Notes: generated by a model from the letters alone, not told the origin. Counted from the first letter of the stretch, positions 8,297 through 17,491 are shown. The stretch is DNA of 49,185 nucleotides from Avoscillospira sp045530865 (GCA_045530865.1 JAZSCX010000125.1:1-49185), one strand, 5' to 3'. A program made the numbers and translations.

Positions 8297-9454
8297 ATGA
8301 CGAAAACCATCAGTATTCTGGGCTCCACAGGCTCCATCGGACGTCAGACTCTGGACGTGGTGGATCAGCTGGGGGTCCGGGTTGCTGCCCTGACCTGCGG
8401 CAGCAATCTGGATCGGATGACGGAGCAATGCAGAAAATACCGTCCCCAACTTGCGGTTATGTCAACCAAAGAACTGGCAGAGCAGCTGCAGGCTGCGCTG
8501 CAGGATCCGGAGATCCGCATTCTGTGGGGCAAAGAAGGCCTGCTGGAAGCGGCTGCCATGCCGGAGGCCGACACGGTGATCACGGCTGTGGTGGGCATGA
8601 TGGGTCTGGAGCCTACGCTGGCGGCGGTTCGTGCGGGCAAGCGCATCGGCCTTGCCAATAAGGAAACGCTGGTCTGCGCCGGTGAGCTGGTCATGTCCGA
8701 AGCAGACCTGTACGGCGCGGAGATCATTCCCGTGGATTCGGAGCACTCTGCCATTTTCCAGTGCCTGATGGGCTGTCGGGACAGGGGAGAGGTCAAACGG
8801 CTGATTCTCACCGCTTCCGGCGGTGCGTTCTACGGCAAAACCGTGGAAGAGCTGCGGAGCGCCAAAAAAGACGATGCTCTGAAGCATCCCAACTGGAAAA
8901 TGGGGCAGAAGATCACCATCGACTGCGCCACCATGCTGAACAAAGGTCTGGAGTTTATCGAGGCCATGCGGCTGTACCGGATGCCGCCGGAGAAGATCTC
9001 CGTGGTGGTTCACCGGCAGAGCATTGTCCATTCTCTGGTGGAATTCAACGACGGCGCGGTGCTGGCGCAGCTGGGGGTTCCCGATATGCGGATTCCCATT
9101 CAGCTTGCCCTGACCTATCCGGGTCGCGTGGAAAGCCCCGCTGCAGGTCTGGATTTGCTGACCTGCGCCCCCCTGACCTTTGCGGCTCCGGATCTGGAGA
9201 CGTTCCCCTGCCTGGTGCTGGCCATGGAAGCAGCCCATATCGGCGGTACGGCCTGCGCCGTGCTCAATGGCGCCAATGAAGAGGCGGTGGCAGCCTATCT
9301 GCGGGATGAGATCGGCTTCTACGATATTTCCGATTCCATCGCCTATGCCATGTCGCAGGTTCCGGTGGTGCAGAATCCTTCTCTGGAACAGATTTTGGAG
9401 GCAGACCGTCTGGCAAGACAGGCGGCAAAGCAATATTTTTCTGTAAAAAGGTGA
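8297..9454 (+). CDS. dxr: 1-deoxy-D-xylulose 5-phosphate reductoisomerase
   Basis: 385 residues. It carries out the committed step of the MEP isoprenoid pathway, converting DXP to MEP with NADPH. The nucleotide-binding loop GSTGSIGRQTLDVV starts near residue 9. The substrate and metal region reads LANKETLVCAGE, then PVDSEHSAIFQCL and LTASGGAF, and later a CATMLNKGLEFIEA stretch and a VHRQSIVHSLVE stretch. The gene sits in the normal place between cdsA and rseP. Together with ispG further on, it shows that this organism makes isoprenoid precursors by the MEP route, which feeds UppS next door. Confidence 0.97.
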   Translation: MTKTISILGSTGSIGRQTLDVVDQLGVRVAALTCGSNLDRMTEQCRKYRPQLAVMSTKELAEQLQAALQDPEIRILWGKEGLLEAAAMPEADTVITAVVGMMGLEPTLAAVRAGKRIGLANKETLVCAGELVMSEADLYGAEIIPVDSEHSAIFQCLMGCRDRGEVKRLILTASGGAFYGKTVEELRSAKKDDALKHPNWKMGQKITIDCATMLNKGLEFIEAMRLYRMPPEKISVVVHRQSIVHSLVEFNDGAVLAQLGVPDMRIPIQLALTYPGRVESPAAGLDLLTCAPLTFAAPDLETFPCLVLAMEAAHIGGTACAVLNGANEEAVAAYLRDEIGFYDISDSIAYAMSQVPVVQNPSLEQILEADRLARQAAKQYFSVKR

Positions 9455-9457
9455 TGT

Positions 9458-10522
9458 ATGTTGTATATCCTTCTGGCCATTCTGGTCTTTGGCGTTTTGA
9501 TCTTTACCCATGAGCTGGGGCATTTTCTAACGGCGAAGCTCTTTGGCGTCCGTGTCAATGAGTTTGCCATCAATATGGGCCCCACACTGCTGAAAAAACA
9601 GGTGGGGGAGACTATCTATTCGCTGCGCCTGATCCCCATCGGCGGCTTCTGTGCTATGGAGGGTGAGGATGAGGCCAGCAGCGACCCCAGAGCCTTTACC
9701 TCAGCCAAAGCATGGAAGCGGGCAGTCATTCTGGTGGCAGGTGCAGCGATGAACTTCCTCACCGGTCTGCTCATTCTTGTGATCATGTACAGTACGGTGT
9801 CGGGCTTTACCACACCGCAAATCGTGGATTTTTATCCCGAATGTGCCATGCACCGTGAGGATGGCCTGCAGGTGAACGATACCCTCTATGAAATTGACGG
9901 CAGGCGGGTGTTCCTGTACTCGGATGTGTCCATGCTTTTGAGCCGGAATTCCACCGGGATCTACGATCTGACGGTGAAGCGGGATGGTCAGTTGGTGAAG
10001 CTGGAGGACTTCCCCATGGTCAAAAAGGCCTATGAGGAGGATGGGCAGACGGTTTACCGTTACGGATTGTACTTTGGCTATGAAGAGAAAACTGCCGGTA
10101 CGGTGCTGAAAAACGCGTGGTATACGTCACTGGATTTCGGACGCATGGTCTGGATGAGCCTTGGTGATCTGGTCAAGGGCATGGTTAGCATCAACGACAT
10201 GAGCGGCCCGGTGGGTATCGTTTCGGTCATTGCGGAGTCCGGTGAAGCGGCGGAGAGTGCAGCCGATGCAGCGCTGAATATCGCCTATCTGGCAGCATTC
10301 ATTGCGGTCAATCTGGCGGTAATGAATATGCTGCCCATTCCGGCTCTGGACGGCGGCAGAGTGTTCTTTCTGGTGGTCAACGGTCTGCTGCAGTTGGTTC
10401 TGGGCCGGAAGATCAACCCCAAATACGAGGGCTATGTCCATGCGGCAGGCATGATTCTGCTTCTGGCCTTTGTGGCCTTTGTGAGCTTTAAGGATATTTG
10501 GAAACTGATTGCAGGTGGATAA
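9458..10522 (+). CDS. rseP: Site-2 zinc metalloprotease, RseP/RasP family
   Basis: 354 residues. Intramembrane protease that cleaves anti-sigma factors and remnant signal peptides. The zinc motif HELGH is at residues 18-22 in the first membrane segment. The third ligand lies in the C-terminal NMLPIPALDGGRVFF motif (Asp 298). A PDZ domain lies between the membrane halves, around residues 115-185. In Bacillus the homologue RasP activates sigma-W by cutting RsiW; the target here is unknown. It starts 3 bp after dxr and ends at the start of ispG, so it is firmly in the operon. Confidence 0.94.
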   Translation: MLYILLAILVFGVLIFTHELGHFLTAKLFGVRVNEFAINMGPTLLKKQVGETIYSLRLIPIGGFCAMEGEDEASSDPRAFTSAKAWKRAVILVAGAAMNFLTGLLILVIMYSTVSGFTTPQIVDFYPECAMHREDGLQVNDTLYEIDGRRVFLYSDVSMLLSRNSTGIYDLTVKRDGQLVKLEDFPMVKKAYEEDGQTVYRYGLYFGYEEKTAGTVLKNAWYTSLDFGRMVWMSLGDLVKGMVSINDMSGPVGIVSVIAESGEAAESAADAALNIAYLAAFIAVNLAVMNMLPIPALDGGRVFFLVVNGLLQLVLGRKINPKYEGYVHAAGMILLLAFVAFVSFKDIWKLIAGG

Positions 10523-10523
10523 T

Positions 10524-11561
10524 ATGACGAAACAGATCCTTGTTGGCAATGTGCCTGTGGGCGGCGGTGCGCCGGTGTCCATCCAGTCTATGTTGAATAC
10601 GAAAACCACGGATGTGGGGGGGTCGCTCTCTCAAATTCGTGCGCTGGCTGCCGCAGGCTGCCAGATCGTGCGTCTTGCGGTGCCGGATATGGAAGCAGCC
10701 GCCGGCTTTGGTAAGATCGCGGAGCAATCTCCTCTGCCGCTGGTGGCGGATATCCATTTTGATTACCGTCTTGCCATTGCGGCAGCGGAAAACGGTGCAG
10801 CCAAGATCCGCATCAACCCCGGCAATATCGGCGGGGAGGATCGGGTCAAAGCGGTGGTGGATTGCTGCAAGGCCCACCATATCCCCATTCGGATCGGTGT
10901 CAATGGCGGCAGTCTGGATCCGGAACTGCTGAAAAAATACGGTCATCCCACAGCAGAGGCGCTGGTGGAAAGCGCGTTTTCCCATATTGCCCTGTTGGAA
11001 AAATACGGCTTTGATGATATCTGCGTGTCCATGAAATCCAGTACCGTGCCCCTGATGATGGCGGCTTACGGCCTGTTTTCTCAGAGGTCGGATTATCCGC
11101 TGCATTTGGGCGTGACGGAGACCGGCACGGAGTACATGGGTACGGTGAAATCTGCCATGGGCATTGGCGGCCTGCTCTGTCAGGGCATCGGTGATACCAT
11201 CCGGGTTTCCCTGACGGCTGACCCCGTCCGGGAGATTTACGCGGCAAAAGCCATTCTCAAGGCAGCCGGTTTGCGGCAGGAGGGCGTGAATATCATTGCC
11301 TGTCCCACCTGCGGCAGAACCAAAATCGACCTGATCGGTCTGGCCTCCCGGGTGGAGGAAGCGCTGGCAGACTGCAAAAAGCCCATCACCGTGGCAGTCA
11401 TGGGCTGCATTGTCAACGGACCCGGCGAGGCTCGTGAGGCGGATGTGGGCATTGCCGGCGGCGACGGCTGCGGCGTACTGTTTGTCAAGGGAGAGCTGAA
11501 GGAAAAGCTCCCCTATGACCGCCTGCTGCCCAGACTTCTGGAATACGTGGAAACCCTTTGA
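10524..11561 (+). CDS. ispG: 4-hydroxy-3-methylbut-2-en-1-yl diphosphate synthase
   Basis: 345 residues. Iron-sulfur enzyme of the MEP pathway that reductively opens MEcPP to HMBPP. Visible are SIQSMLNTKTTDV at the N-terminus, KIRINPGNIG, GVNGGSLD, and the three cluster cysteines: C260 and C263 in CPTCGRT and C295 in MGCIVNGPGE. ATG 10524 is preferred over an in-frame TTG at 10509, since AGGTGG precedes it and the shorter form matches family length. The start codon follows the rseP stop by one base. Confidence 0.96.
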   Translation: MTKQILVGNVPVGGGAPVSIQSMLNTKTTDVGGSLSQIRALAAAGCQIVRLAVPDMEAAAGFGKIAEQSPLPLVADIHFDYRLAIAAAENGAAKIRINPGNIGGEDRVKAVVDCCKAHHIPIRIGVNGGSLDPELLKKYGHPTAEALVESAFSHIALLEKYGFDDICVSMKSSTVPLMMAAYGLFSQRSDYPLHLGVTETGTEYMGTVKSAMGIGGLLCQGIGDTIRVSLTADPVREIYAAKAILKAAGLRQEGVNIIACPTCGRTKIDLIGLASRVEEALADCKKPITVAVMGCIVNGPGEAREADVGIAGGDGCGVLFVKGELKEKLPYDRLLPRLLEYVETL

Positions 11562-11576
11562 TACATAGGAGACAAT

Positions 11577-14500
11577 ATGAGTAAGACAGTTTACTTCCTG
11601 CAGATGTTCTCGGAATATCAGCCGGAGGAAGCAAAACTGAATCAATGGCGTGCCGTGGAACTGCGGGGGGCGGAGCTGGATGCGTCAGAACGCCGCATCT
11701 CCCTGCGGCTGTACAGCCCCAGCTATCTGAGCCGGGAGGAGATCAGCCGTACGTTCTCGCTTCTGCGGGAGCTCTACGGTCTGCAGAAGCTGGAGGCAGA
11801 ATGGGAGTTTGCACCCGAGGCGTTGCCACAGGTGGAGCCCCGGGATCTGGTGGATGTGCTCTGCGCAGCCTATGCGCCTGCCAGAGCCATTCTGGCTGGC
11901 TCCCGATGGGAGATTACTGCAGAGAAAATTACCGTCTCTCTGGTAGCAAACGGAAAAGCTCAGCTGGAGCCTCACCTGCCCAGAGTGCGGGAGAAGCTCC
12001 GCAGCTGGTTTGGCCTGTCACCGGAGCTGGTGGTGGAGGCTAATACTGCCATGGAAGGCGCGGCGCTCTTTGAGGAAACGGAGCGAATCCGTCAGGAGGC
12101 TGTGAAGCATATGCCCGCAGCATCTGTGCCAGCGGCAGCCCAGAAGCCTGCGGAGCAGGCGGCAGTCCCCACGGATCTGATTTATGGCCGTCCCTTCGGC
12201 GGACAGGCCACGCCCATGGCGGAGCTCAGCGATGATATGTTCAAGGTCATCGTGGAGGGGGAAGTCATTGCGGTCAACCATCGGGAGCTGAAAAAGCGCA
12301 ACGCGTGGGTCATTTCCTTTGATATGACCGATCGAACCAATTCGATCCGGGTCAGTCAGTTTATGGAAGCGGACAAGGCCAAGCCCATTCTGGAGCGAAT
12401 CCCGAAGCCCGGAGTCTGGCTGCGGGTACAGGGCAAAATGGTTCTGGATCGGTATGACAACGAAATGGTTCTGCAGCCCATGGGTATCATGGTTGGAACC
12501 AAGCCGGTTCGGAAGGATCTGGCACCGGAAAAGCGGGTGGAACTGCACCTGCATACCAATATGTCCAGCATGGATGCATTGACCGATACGGGCAGCGTCA
12601 TCGCACAGGCGGCGGCATGGGGTCACCGTGCCATCGCCATCACCGACCATGGCATCGCGCAGGCGTTCCCGCTGGCGCTGAAGGCCTCCAAGAACAAGGT
12701 TGCCGGTACCGATCAGCCGATCAAGATCATTTACGGCTGCGAAGCCTACTATGTCAACGATGTGGATGACCGGATCGTGGTCCATGGCGATCAGGATGTC
12801 CCTCTGACGGGGGAATATGTGGCCTTCGATCTGGAAACCACGGGTCTTTCTCCCCAGAACGACGTGATCATTGAGATCGGTGCCGCCATTTACTGCAACG
12901 GCGAGATCAAGGACCGGTTCCAGTCCTTTGTTAATCCCCATCGGCGGCTGACCCAGAAGATTATTGATCTGACGGGCATTACCGATGATATGCTGCAGGA
13001 TGCGCCGGATGTGGAAACAGTTCTGCCGCAGTTTCTGGCATTCTGCGGTGACCGTCCTTTGGCGGCCCACAATGCGGATTTTGATGTGGGCTTTGTGCTG
13101 GCGGCCTGCAGCCGTCTGCAGATCGATTATGATCCCACCTATGTGGATACGCTGATCATGGCGCAGAATCTGCTGCCGTCCCTCAATAACCACAAGCTGA
13201 ACATTGTGGCGGAGGCACTGGAACTGCCTGATTTCAATCATCACCGGGCGGTGGATGACGCCATTACTGTGGCCTATATGCTGGAGCGCTTCTTTGCCAT
13301 GCTGGCAGAGCGGGAGATCAGCAGTCTACACGGGATCAATCCCCTGATGATGGAGCTTCGCTCCGGCGGACATATCATGGATCGCCAGCCACGGCATATC
13401 ATCCTCTATGCAAAAAATCAGATCGGACTGCGAAACCTTTACCGTCTGATCTCCTATGCCCATCTGAATTATTTCCGCCGGGTGCCTCGCGTGCCCAAAT
13501 CGGAACTGATGCGCTGGCGGGAGGGTATTCTTATTGGCTCTGCCTGTGAAGCGGGCGAGCTGTTTCAGGCCATTATTGCCCATAAAAACCATGCGGAGCT
13601 GCTCCGAATCGCCTCGTTTTACGATTTTCTGGAGATTCAGCCCCTGCCTAACAACATGTTTATGCTGGCAAAGGGACAGGTTCAGAGTGTGGAAGAGCTG
13701 CAGGAGTTCAACCGCACCGTGATCCGTCTGGGCAGGGAACTGGGTAAACCGGTCATTGCCACCGGAGATGTCCATTTCCAGAACCCGGAGGACGAGATCT
13801 ACCGCCGAATCCTGCTTGCCACCAAGGGCTTTGAGGACTGCGACCGGGAGAATCCCCTGTATTTCCGGACAACGGAGGAAATGCTGCGGGAATTCGACTA
13901 TCTGGATGCGGACACGGCGCAGGAAGTGGTTATCACCAATCCCAATCTGCTGGTGGATATGTGCGATACCATTCGTCCGGTGCCTCATAACCTGTTTGCG
14001 CCTGCCATTGAGAACTCTGTGGAGGATCTGAACCGGCTGGTCTATGGTAAGCTCCATGAGCTGTACGGCGAAAATCCCGTGGAGCTGATCTCCAAGCGTG
14101 TGGATACGGAGATGCATGATATCATCTCCTGCCATTACGATGTGATCTATATGTCGGCGCAGAAGCTGGTGCAGAATTCACTTGAGCACGGCTATCTGGT
14201 GGGCTCCCGAGGTTCTGTGGGATCGTCCATCGTGGCCTATCTGTCCGGTATCACGGAGGTCAACTCCTTTCCGCCCCACTACCGCTGCCCCAAGTGCAAG
14301 TATCATACCTTTGATGTCCCTGCGGGCTATGACTGCGGCGCGGACCTGCCCGATGCCCTGTGTCCCAAATGCGGCACGCCCTTTGCCAAGGAGGGCTTCT
14401 CCATTCCCTTTGAGACGTTCCTTGGCTTCGGCGGCGACAAGGTGCCGGATATTGACCTGAATTTCTCCGGTGAGTATCAGGCCAGAGCTCATGCCTACTG

Positions 14501-15872
14501 CATCGAGCTGTTCGGCGCCAGTCAGGTGTTCCGCGCGGGTACCATCGGCACGGTGGCGGAAAAAACTGCCTACGGTTATGCGAAAAAGTATCTGGCGGAG
14601 CGCAACCGGACAGTCACAAAGGCAGAGGAAAACCGTCTGGCTGCCGGCTGTGTCGGCGTCAAGCGCACCACAGGACAGCACCCCGGCGGTCTGGTGGTTA
14701 TTCCGCAGGAAAATGAGATCTGGGACTTCTGTCCGGTGCAGCATCCTGCCGACGATCCCCATTCCGATATCATCACCACTCATTTTGAATATCATTCCAT
14801 GGAGGAAAACCTGCTGAAGCTGGATATGCTGGGTCACGATGATCCCACCATGAGCCGCATGATGGAGGATATGACCGGCGTGGATGCCAAGACCATTCCG
14901 CTGGATGACAAGGGCACCATGTCCATCTTCACCTCCTCCAAAATCCTCGGCTATGAGAACGATAAACTGCTGGGGCCAACCGGCGCTGTAGGTGTTCCGG
15001 AGTTCAATACCCGCTTTACCCGCGGTGTTCTGCTGGATACCATGCCGGATAAGTTCGATTTTCTGGTTCGAATCTGCGGCTACACCCATGGCACCGACGT
15101 GTGGCTGGGCAATGCCAAGGATCTGATCACCTCCGGTGTGGCAACGGTCGGCCAGACCATCGGCGCCCGTGACGATATCATGATCTACCTGATTTCCTGC
15201 GGAATGCCGGAGAAACGGGCCTTCAAGATCATGGAATCCGTCCGAAAGGGCAGGGGACTTCCGCCGGGTGCGGAGGAGGAAATGGTGGTGGCAGGCGTGC
15301 CGGACTGGTATATCGGCTCCTGCAAAAAGATCAAGTACCTGTTCCCCAAAGCTCACGCCGTGGCCTACTGCATGATGGCCTTCCGGATTGCGTGGTTCAA
15401 GGTCTATCATCCGCTGGCCTTCTATGCGGCCTATTTTTACCGCCGCAGCCAGAAAGGCGGCTTCGACGCTGTGCTCATGACCGGCGGCAAGGAAGCGGTT
15501 CTGGAAAACATCAGAGCCATCGACGACGATGAAAACGCATCGGCCAAGGATGAAGATCTGCTCACCACATTGGAAGTGGTCTATGAGTTCTATCTGCGGG
15601 GCTTTGAGTTTGCCCCCATTGATATCTATGAGTCCGATGCTATCCGCTTCCAGATCAAGGATGGAAAGATCCTGCCGCCCTTTGTGGCAGTGTCAGGCCT
15701 TGGTGAAAGCGCGGCATGGGATATCGTGGAGGGCAGAAAGGGAAAGCGGTTTATCTCCATTGAGGAATTCTCAGCCGCCTGCCCCAAGGTCTCCAAGACC
15801 CATATTGAAAACCTGAAGTCAGCCGGTGCTTTTGGCTCCATGCCGGAAACCAGTCAGGTCACTCTTTTTTAA
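11577..15872 (+). CDS. polC: DNA polymerase III alpha subunit, PolC type
   Basis: 1431 residues. Main replicative polymerase of low-GC Gram-positives, with built-in proofreading. Order of domains: N-terminal domain, OB fold (about residues 215-310), PHP domain starting ELHLHTNMS (His 324 and 326), DEDDh 3'-5' exonuclease inserted in the PHP region with FDLETTGLS (Asp 418, Glu 420), second PHP half, then palm/fingers with the PolC zinc-binding module CPKCKYHTF and CPKCGTPF. The catalytic stretch GGDKVPDIDLNFSGEYQ and the HPGGLVVIP region are present. The C-terminus is complete and matches the family. It is the last gene of the long operon and ends in a strong terminator. The often-seen proS between rseP and polC is missing. 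Confidence 0.97.
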   Translation: MSKTVYFLQMFSEYQPEEAKLNQWRAVELRGAELDASERRISLRLYSPSYLSREEISRTFSLLRELYGLQKLEAEWEFAPEALPQVEPRDLVDVLCAAYAPARAILAGSRWEITAEKITVSLVANGKAQLEPHLPRVREKLRSWFGLSPELVVEANTAMEGAALFEETERIRQEAVKHMPAASVPAAAQKPAEQAAVPTDLIYGRPFGGQATPMAELSDDMFKVIVEGEVIAVNHRELKKRNAWVISFDMTDRTNSIRVSQFMEADKAKPILERIPKPGVWLRVQGKMVLDRYDNEMVLQPMGIMVGTKPVRKDLAPEKRVELHLHTNMSSMDALTDTGSVIAQAAAWGHRAIAITDHGIAQAFPLALKASKNKVAGTDQPIKIIYGCEAYYVNDVDDRIVVHGDQDVPLTGEYVAFDLETTGLSPQNDVIIEIGAAIYCNGEIKDRFQSFVNPHRRLTQKIIDLTGITDDMLQDAPDVETVLPQFLAFCGDRPLAAHNADFDVGFVLAACSRLQIDYDPTYVDTLIMAQNLLPSLNNHKLNIVAEALELPDFNHHRAVDDAITVAYMLERFFAMLAEREISSLHGINPLMMELRSGGHIMDRQPRHIILYAKNQIGLRNLYRLISYAHLNYFRRVPRVPKSELMRWREGILIGSACEAGELFQAIIAHKNHAELLRIASFYDFLEIQPLPNNMFMLAKGQVQSVEELQEFNRTVIRLGRELGKPVIATGDVHFQNPEDEIYRRILLATKGFEDCDRENPLYFRTTEEMLREFDYLDADTAQEVVITNPNLLVDMCDTIRPVPHNLFAPAIENSVEDLNRLVYGKLHELYGENPVELISKRVDTEMHDIISCHYDVIYMSAQKLVQNSLEHGYLVGSRGSVGSSIVAYLSGITEVNSFPPHYRCPKCKYHTFDVPAGYDCGADLPDALCPKCGTPFAKEGFSIPFETFLGFGGDKVPDIDLNFSGEYQARAHAYCIELFGASQVFRAGTIGTVAEKTAYGYAKKYLAERNRTVTKAEENRLAAGCVGVKRTTGQHPGGLVVIPQENEIWDFCPVQHPADDPHSDIITTHFEYHSMEENLLKLDMLGHDDPTMSRMMEDMTGVDAKTIPLDDKGTMSIFTSSKILGYENDKLLGPTGAVGVPEFNTRFTRGVLLDTMPDKFDFLVRICGYTHGTDVWLGNAKDLITSGVATVGQTIGARDDIMIYLISCGMPEKRAFKIMESVRKGRGLPPGAEEEMVVAGVPDWYIGSCKKIKYLFPKAHAVAYCMMAFRIAWFKVYHPLAFYAAYFYRRSQKGGFDAVLMTGGKEAVLENIRAIDDDENASAKDEDLLTTLEVVYEFYLRGFEFAPIDIYESDAIRFQIKDGKILPPFVAVSGLGESAAWDIVEGRKGKRFISIEEFSAACPKVSKTHIENLKSAGAFGSMPETSQVTLF

Positions 15873-15902
15873 TTGACAATGGATATGTAGGACGCGACAA
15901 CC

Positions 15903-15914
15903 CCGGCGCGCCGG
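15903..15914. repeat. 12-bp GC palindrome CCGGCGCGCCGG
   Basis: Perfect 12-bp palindrome between polC and its terminator, preceded by GTAGGACGCGACAACC. It resembles one end of the GTAGGGG-type intergenic repeat seen near 3.7 kb, so it may be a decayed copy. Confidence 0.35.
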
Positions 15915-15920
15915 AAACAA

Positions 15921-15960
15921 AACACCCCAAATTCTTAGGATTCTTAGGATTTGGGGTGTT
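15921..15960. terminator. Bidirectional terminator between polC and the TSUP genes
   Basis: AACACCCCAAAT (15921-15932) pairs with ATTTGGGGTGTT (15949-15960), 12 bp, with a 16-base loop made of two copies of TCTTAGGA-like sequence. A T-run follows on the plus strand, and a T-rich tract (TGTTTTGTTT) follows on the minus strand. The loop contains the stop codon of the minus-strand gene. Confidence 0.85.
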
Positions 15961-16318
15961 TTTTGAATAGTTCGATGCATCCAATAATCAGCAGATAACC
16001 TCCAAACAGCTTCCGGAGCAGGGAAACATCCAAAGACGCGGAGATCCACGCAGCAACACCGGCGGCAGCGCAGCCGAATAACGCGGCTGGAATGACGGCT
16101 TTCCAGCAGATCATTTTGTTTTTGATATGAAAAATCAATGCCGCGAGGGAAGTGGGAATAAAGTAGAGCAGGTTGATGCCTTGTGCCATTTTTTGATCCA
16201 TGGATGCAACGGCGGTCATCCAGACCATCAGAAGGGAACCGCCGCCAATGCCAAAACCGGACAAAATCCCGCACAGCACGCCAACGATCCCGGCAAACAG
16301 GGGAGATTGGATATTCAT
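15944..16318 (-). CDS. Half-size TSUP (TauE/SafE) transporter, second gene
   Basis: 124 residues, about half of a normal TSUP/TauE protein. The N-terminus has FAGIVGVLCGILSGFGIGGG, the glycine-rich loop that opens each half of this family. About four hydrophobic segments follow, ending KLFGGYLLIIGCIELF. TSUP proteins export or import sulfite, organosulfonates or related anions. Full-length members (about 250 residues) consist of two such halves, so this gene and the preceding one probably make a two-part transporter. The start ATG 16318 overlaps the upstream stop in an ATGA arrangement, which argues for translational coupling. An in-frame ATG at 16342 has no ribosome-binding site. Confidence 0.8.
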   Translation of the reverse strand: MNIQSPLFAGIVGVLCGILSGFGIGGGSLLMVWMTAVASMDQKMAQGINLLYFIPTSLAALIFHIKNKMICWKAVIPAALFGCAAAGVAAWISASLDVSLLRKLFGGYLLIIGCIELFKKHPKS

Positions 16319-16674
16319 AACAGCAGCCGCACCCCACCCCATAGAATGATAATACCAAAGATTTTATGCAGAAAATGGGCAGATACGTTCTTGAACAGAA
16401 TGCCGCCCAGTACACCGCCGATCAGACCGCCAATCAGATAGGGCAGGGCATTGCCGATGGGGAAAATCTGCTTTGTCCAATAGACAAAAATGGAGACCAG
16501 ACTGAGAGGCAGAATGATACTGATGGCAGAGGAAAAGGCTTTTTTGTCCTCCAGTCCGGCAAACCGGATCAGCATGGGCACCAGTACCATACCGCCGCCA
16601 GCACCGAACAGACCGTTGACAGCCCCTGCTGCCGCACCGCAGATTCCATATCGAAACCAGTGTTTCTTTTTCAT
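16315..16674 (-). CDS. Half-size TSUP (TauE/SafE) transporter, first gene
   Basis: 119 residues. YGICGAAAGAVNGLFGAGGG is the first glycine-rich loop of the TSUP family, followed by VLVPMLIRFAGLEDKKAFSSAI and about four membrane segments up to FGIIILWGG. It is half the usual size and is followed by a second half-size gene, so the two products probably pair. The start ATG 16674 is chosen because GGGAGG lies 8 bases upstream in transcription direction. That ribosome-binding site is buried in the 3' arm of a long hairpin, so translation may be controlled. Substrate is unknown. Confidence 0.8.
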   Translation of the reverse strand: MKKKHWFRYGICGAAAGAVNGLFGAGGGMVLVPMLIRFAGLEDKKAFSSAISIILPLSLVSIFVYWTKQIFPIGNALPYLIGGLIGGVLGGILFKNVSAHFLHKIFGIIILWGGVRLLL

Positions 16675-16676
16675 GC

Positions 16677-16718
16677 AAAACGCCTCCCATTGCCAGTGTC
16701 TGCAATGGGAGGCGTTTT
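16677..16718 (-). terminator. 17-bp hairpin: tcdA terminator that also covers a ribosome-binding site
   Basis: AAAACGCCTCCCATTGC (16677-16693) pairs perfectly with GCAATGGGAGGCGTTTT (16702-16718) around an 8-base loop. On the minus strand the stem ends GGCGTTTTGC, a short T-run, so it can terminate the tcdA transcript. The same 3' arm contains the GGGAGG Shine-Dalgarno site of the next gene (start 16674). Confidence 0.75.
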
Positions 16719-16727
16719 TATGCATCG

Positions 16728-17429
16728 TTACTTCTGAAGAAGCTGCCGGATGATAAAACCTGCGATCATCAGGCCTGCGCAGGAGGGCACCCATGCCACG
16801 GAACCGGGTACAGAAAATCCTTCCGTGGGCTGAAACAGGGGCTTGGTGGGCGGTTCAGTACTGTAAAGCACTGTGTGATGAACGATACCGCGCTGCTTCA
16901 GCTCCCGCCGCATGACTCTTGCCAGCGGACAGCCGGAGGTCTTTGACAGATCGGTAATCACAAACTGGGTCGGATCCAGCTTATTTCCGGTGCCCATGGA
17001 GCTGATGATGGGGATGTTCCGCTCCATCGCAGTCACAATCAGATCGGTCTTGCAGGCCACGGAATCAATGGCATCCGCCACGAAATCATAGGTTTCTGCA
17101 AAAAACTGCTCTCTTGTTTCCGGCGTATAACGCATTGGCAGCGTGTGAATGGCACATTCCGGGTTGATATCCGCAATGCGGGCAGCCATTACTTCCGTTT
17201 TATGCATACCGATGGTAGAATACAGGGCCACCAGCTGCCGGTTCAGATTGGATTGGGATACCACATCATCATCCACCAGTGTCAGGGTGCCGACACCTGC
17301 TCTTGCAAGTGCCTCTGCCACATAGCTGCCCACACCTCCGATACCGAATACGGCAACATGGCTTTGGTGCAGGCGCTCAATAGCTTCCTCACCCAGCAGC
17401 ATGGCAGTGCGAATATGCTGTTCATTCAT
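16728..17429 (-). CDS. tcdA: tRNA threonylcarbamoyladenosine dehydratase TcdA
   Basis: 233 residues. E1-like enzyme that uses ATP to cyclise t6A37 to ct6A in tRNAs for ANN codons. Motifs: VAVFGIGGVGSYVAEALARAG with the nucleotide loop at residues 29-34, TLVDDDVVSQSNLNRQ (Arg finger and Mg site), TYDFVADAIDS, and IISSMGTGNKLDPTQF. It resembles TcdA/YgdL more than MoeB or ThiF, since it lacks the zinc CxxC pairs of those and has the KTSGCPLARVMRRELK block. The gene lies between two strong hairpins, so it may be its own transcription unit or read through from the PpiC gene. Confidence 0.93.
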   Translation of the reverse strand: MNEQHIRTAMLLGEEAIERLHQSHVAVFGIGGVGSYVAEALARAGVGTLTLVDDDVVSQSNLNRQLVALYSTIGMHKTEVMAARIADINPECAIHTLPMRYTPETREQFFAETYDFVADAIDSVACKTDLIVTAMERNIPIISSMGTGNKLDPTQFVITDLSKTSGCPLARVMRRELKQRGIVHHTVLYSTEPPTKPLFQPTEGFSVPGSVAWVPSCAGLMIAGFIIRQLLQK

Positions 17430-17445
17430 AAGCAGACCTCCGGAA

Positions 17446-17475
17446 AAACCGGCCGCCTTTGGAGGCGGCCGGTTT
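17446..17475 (-). terminator. Terminator of the PpiC-domain gene
   Basis: AAACCGGCCGCCT (17446-17458) pairs perfectly with AGGCGGCCGGTTT (17463-17475), 4-base loop; on the minus strand the stem is followed by a T-run (GGTTTTTCC). Confidence 0.88.
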
Positions 17476-17491
17476 GAAATTCATTTGGATA

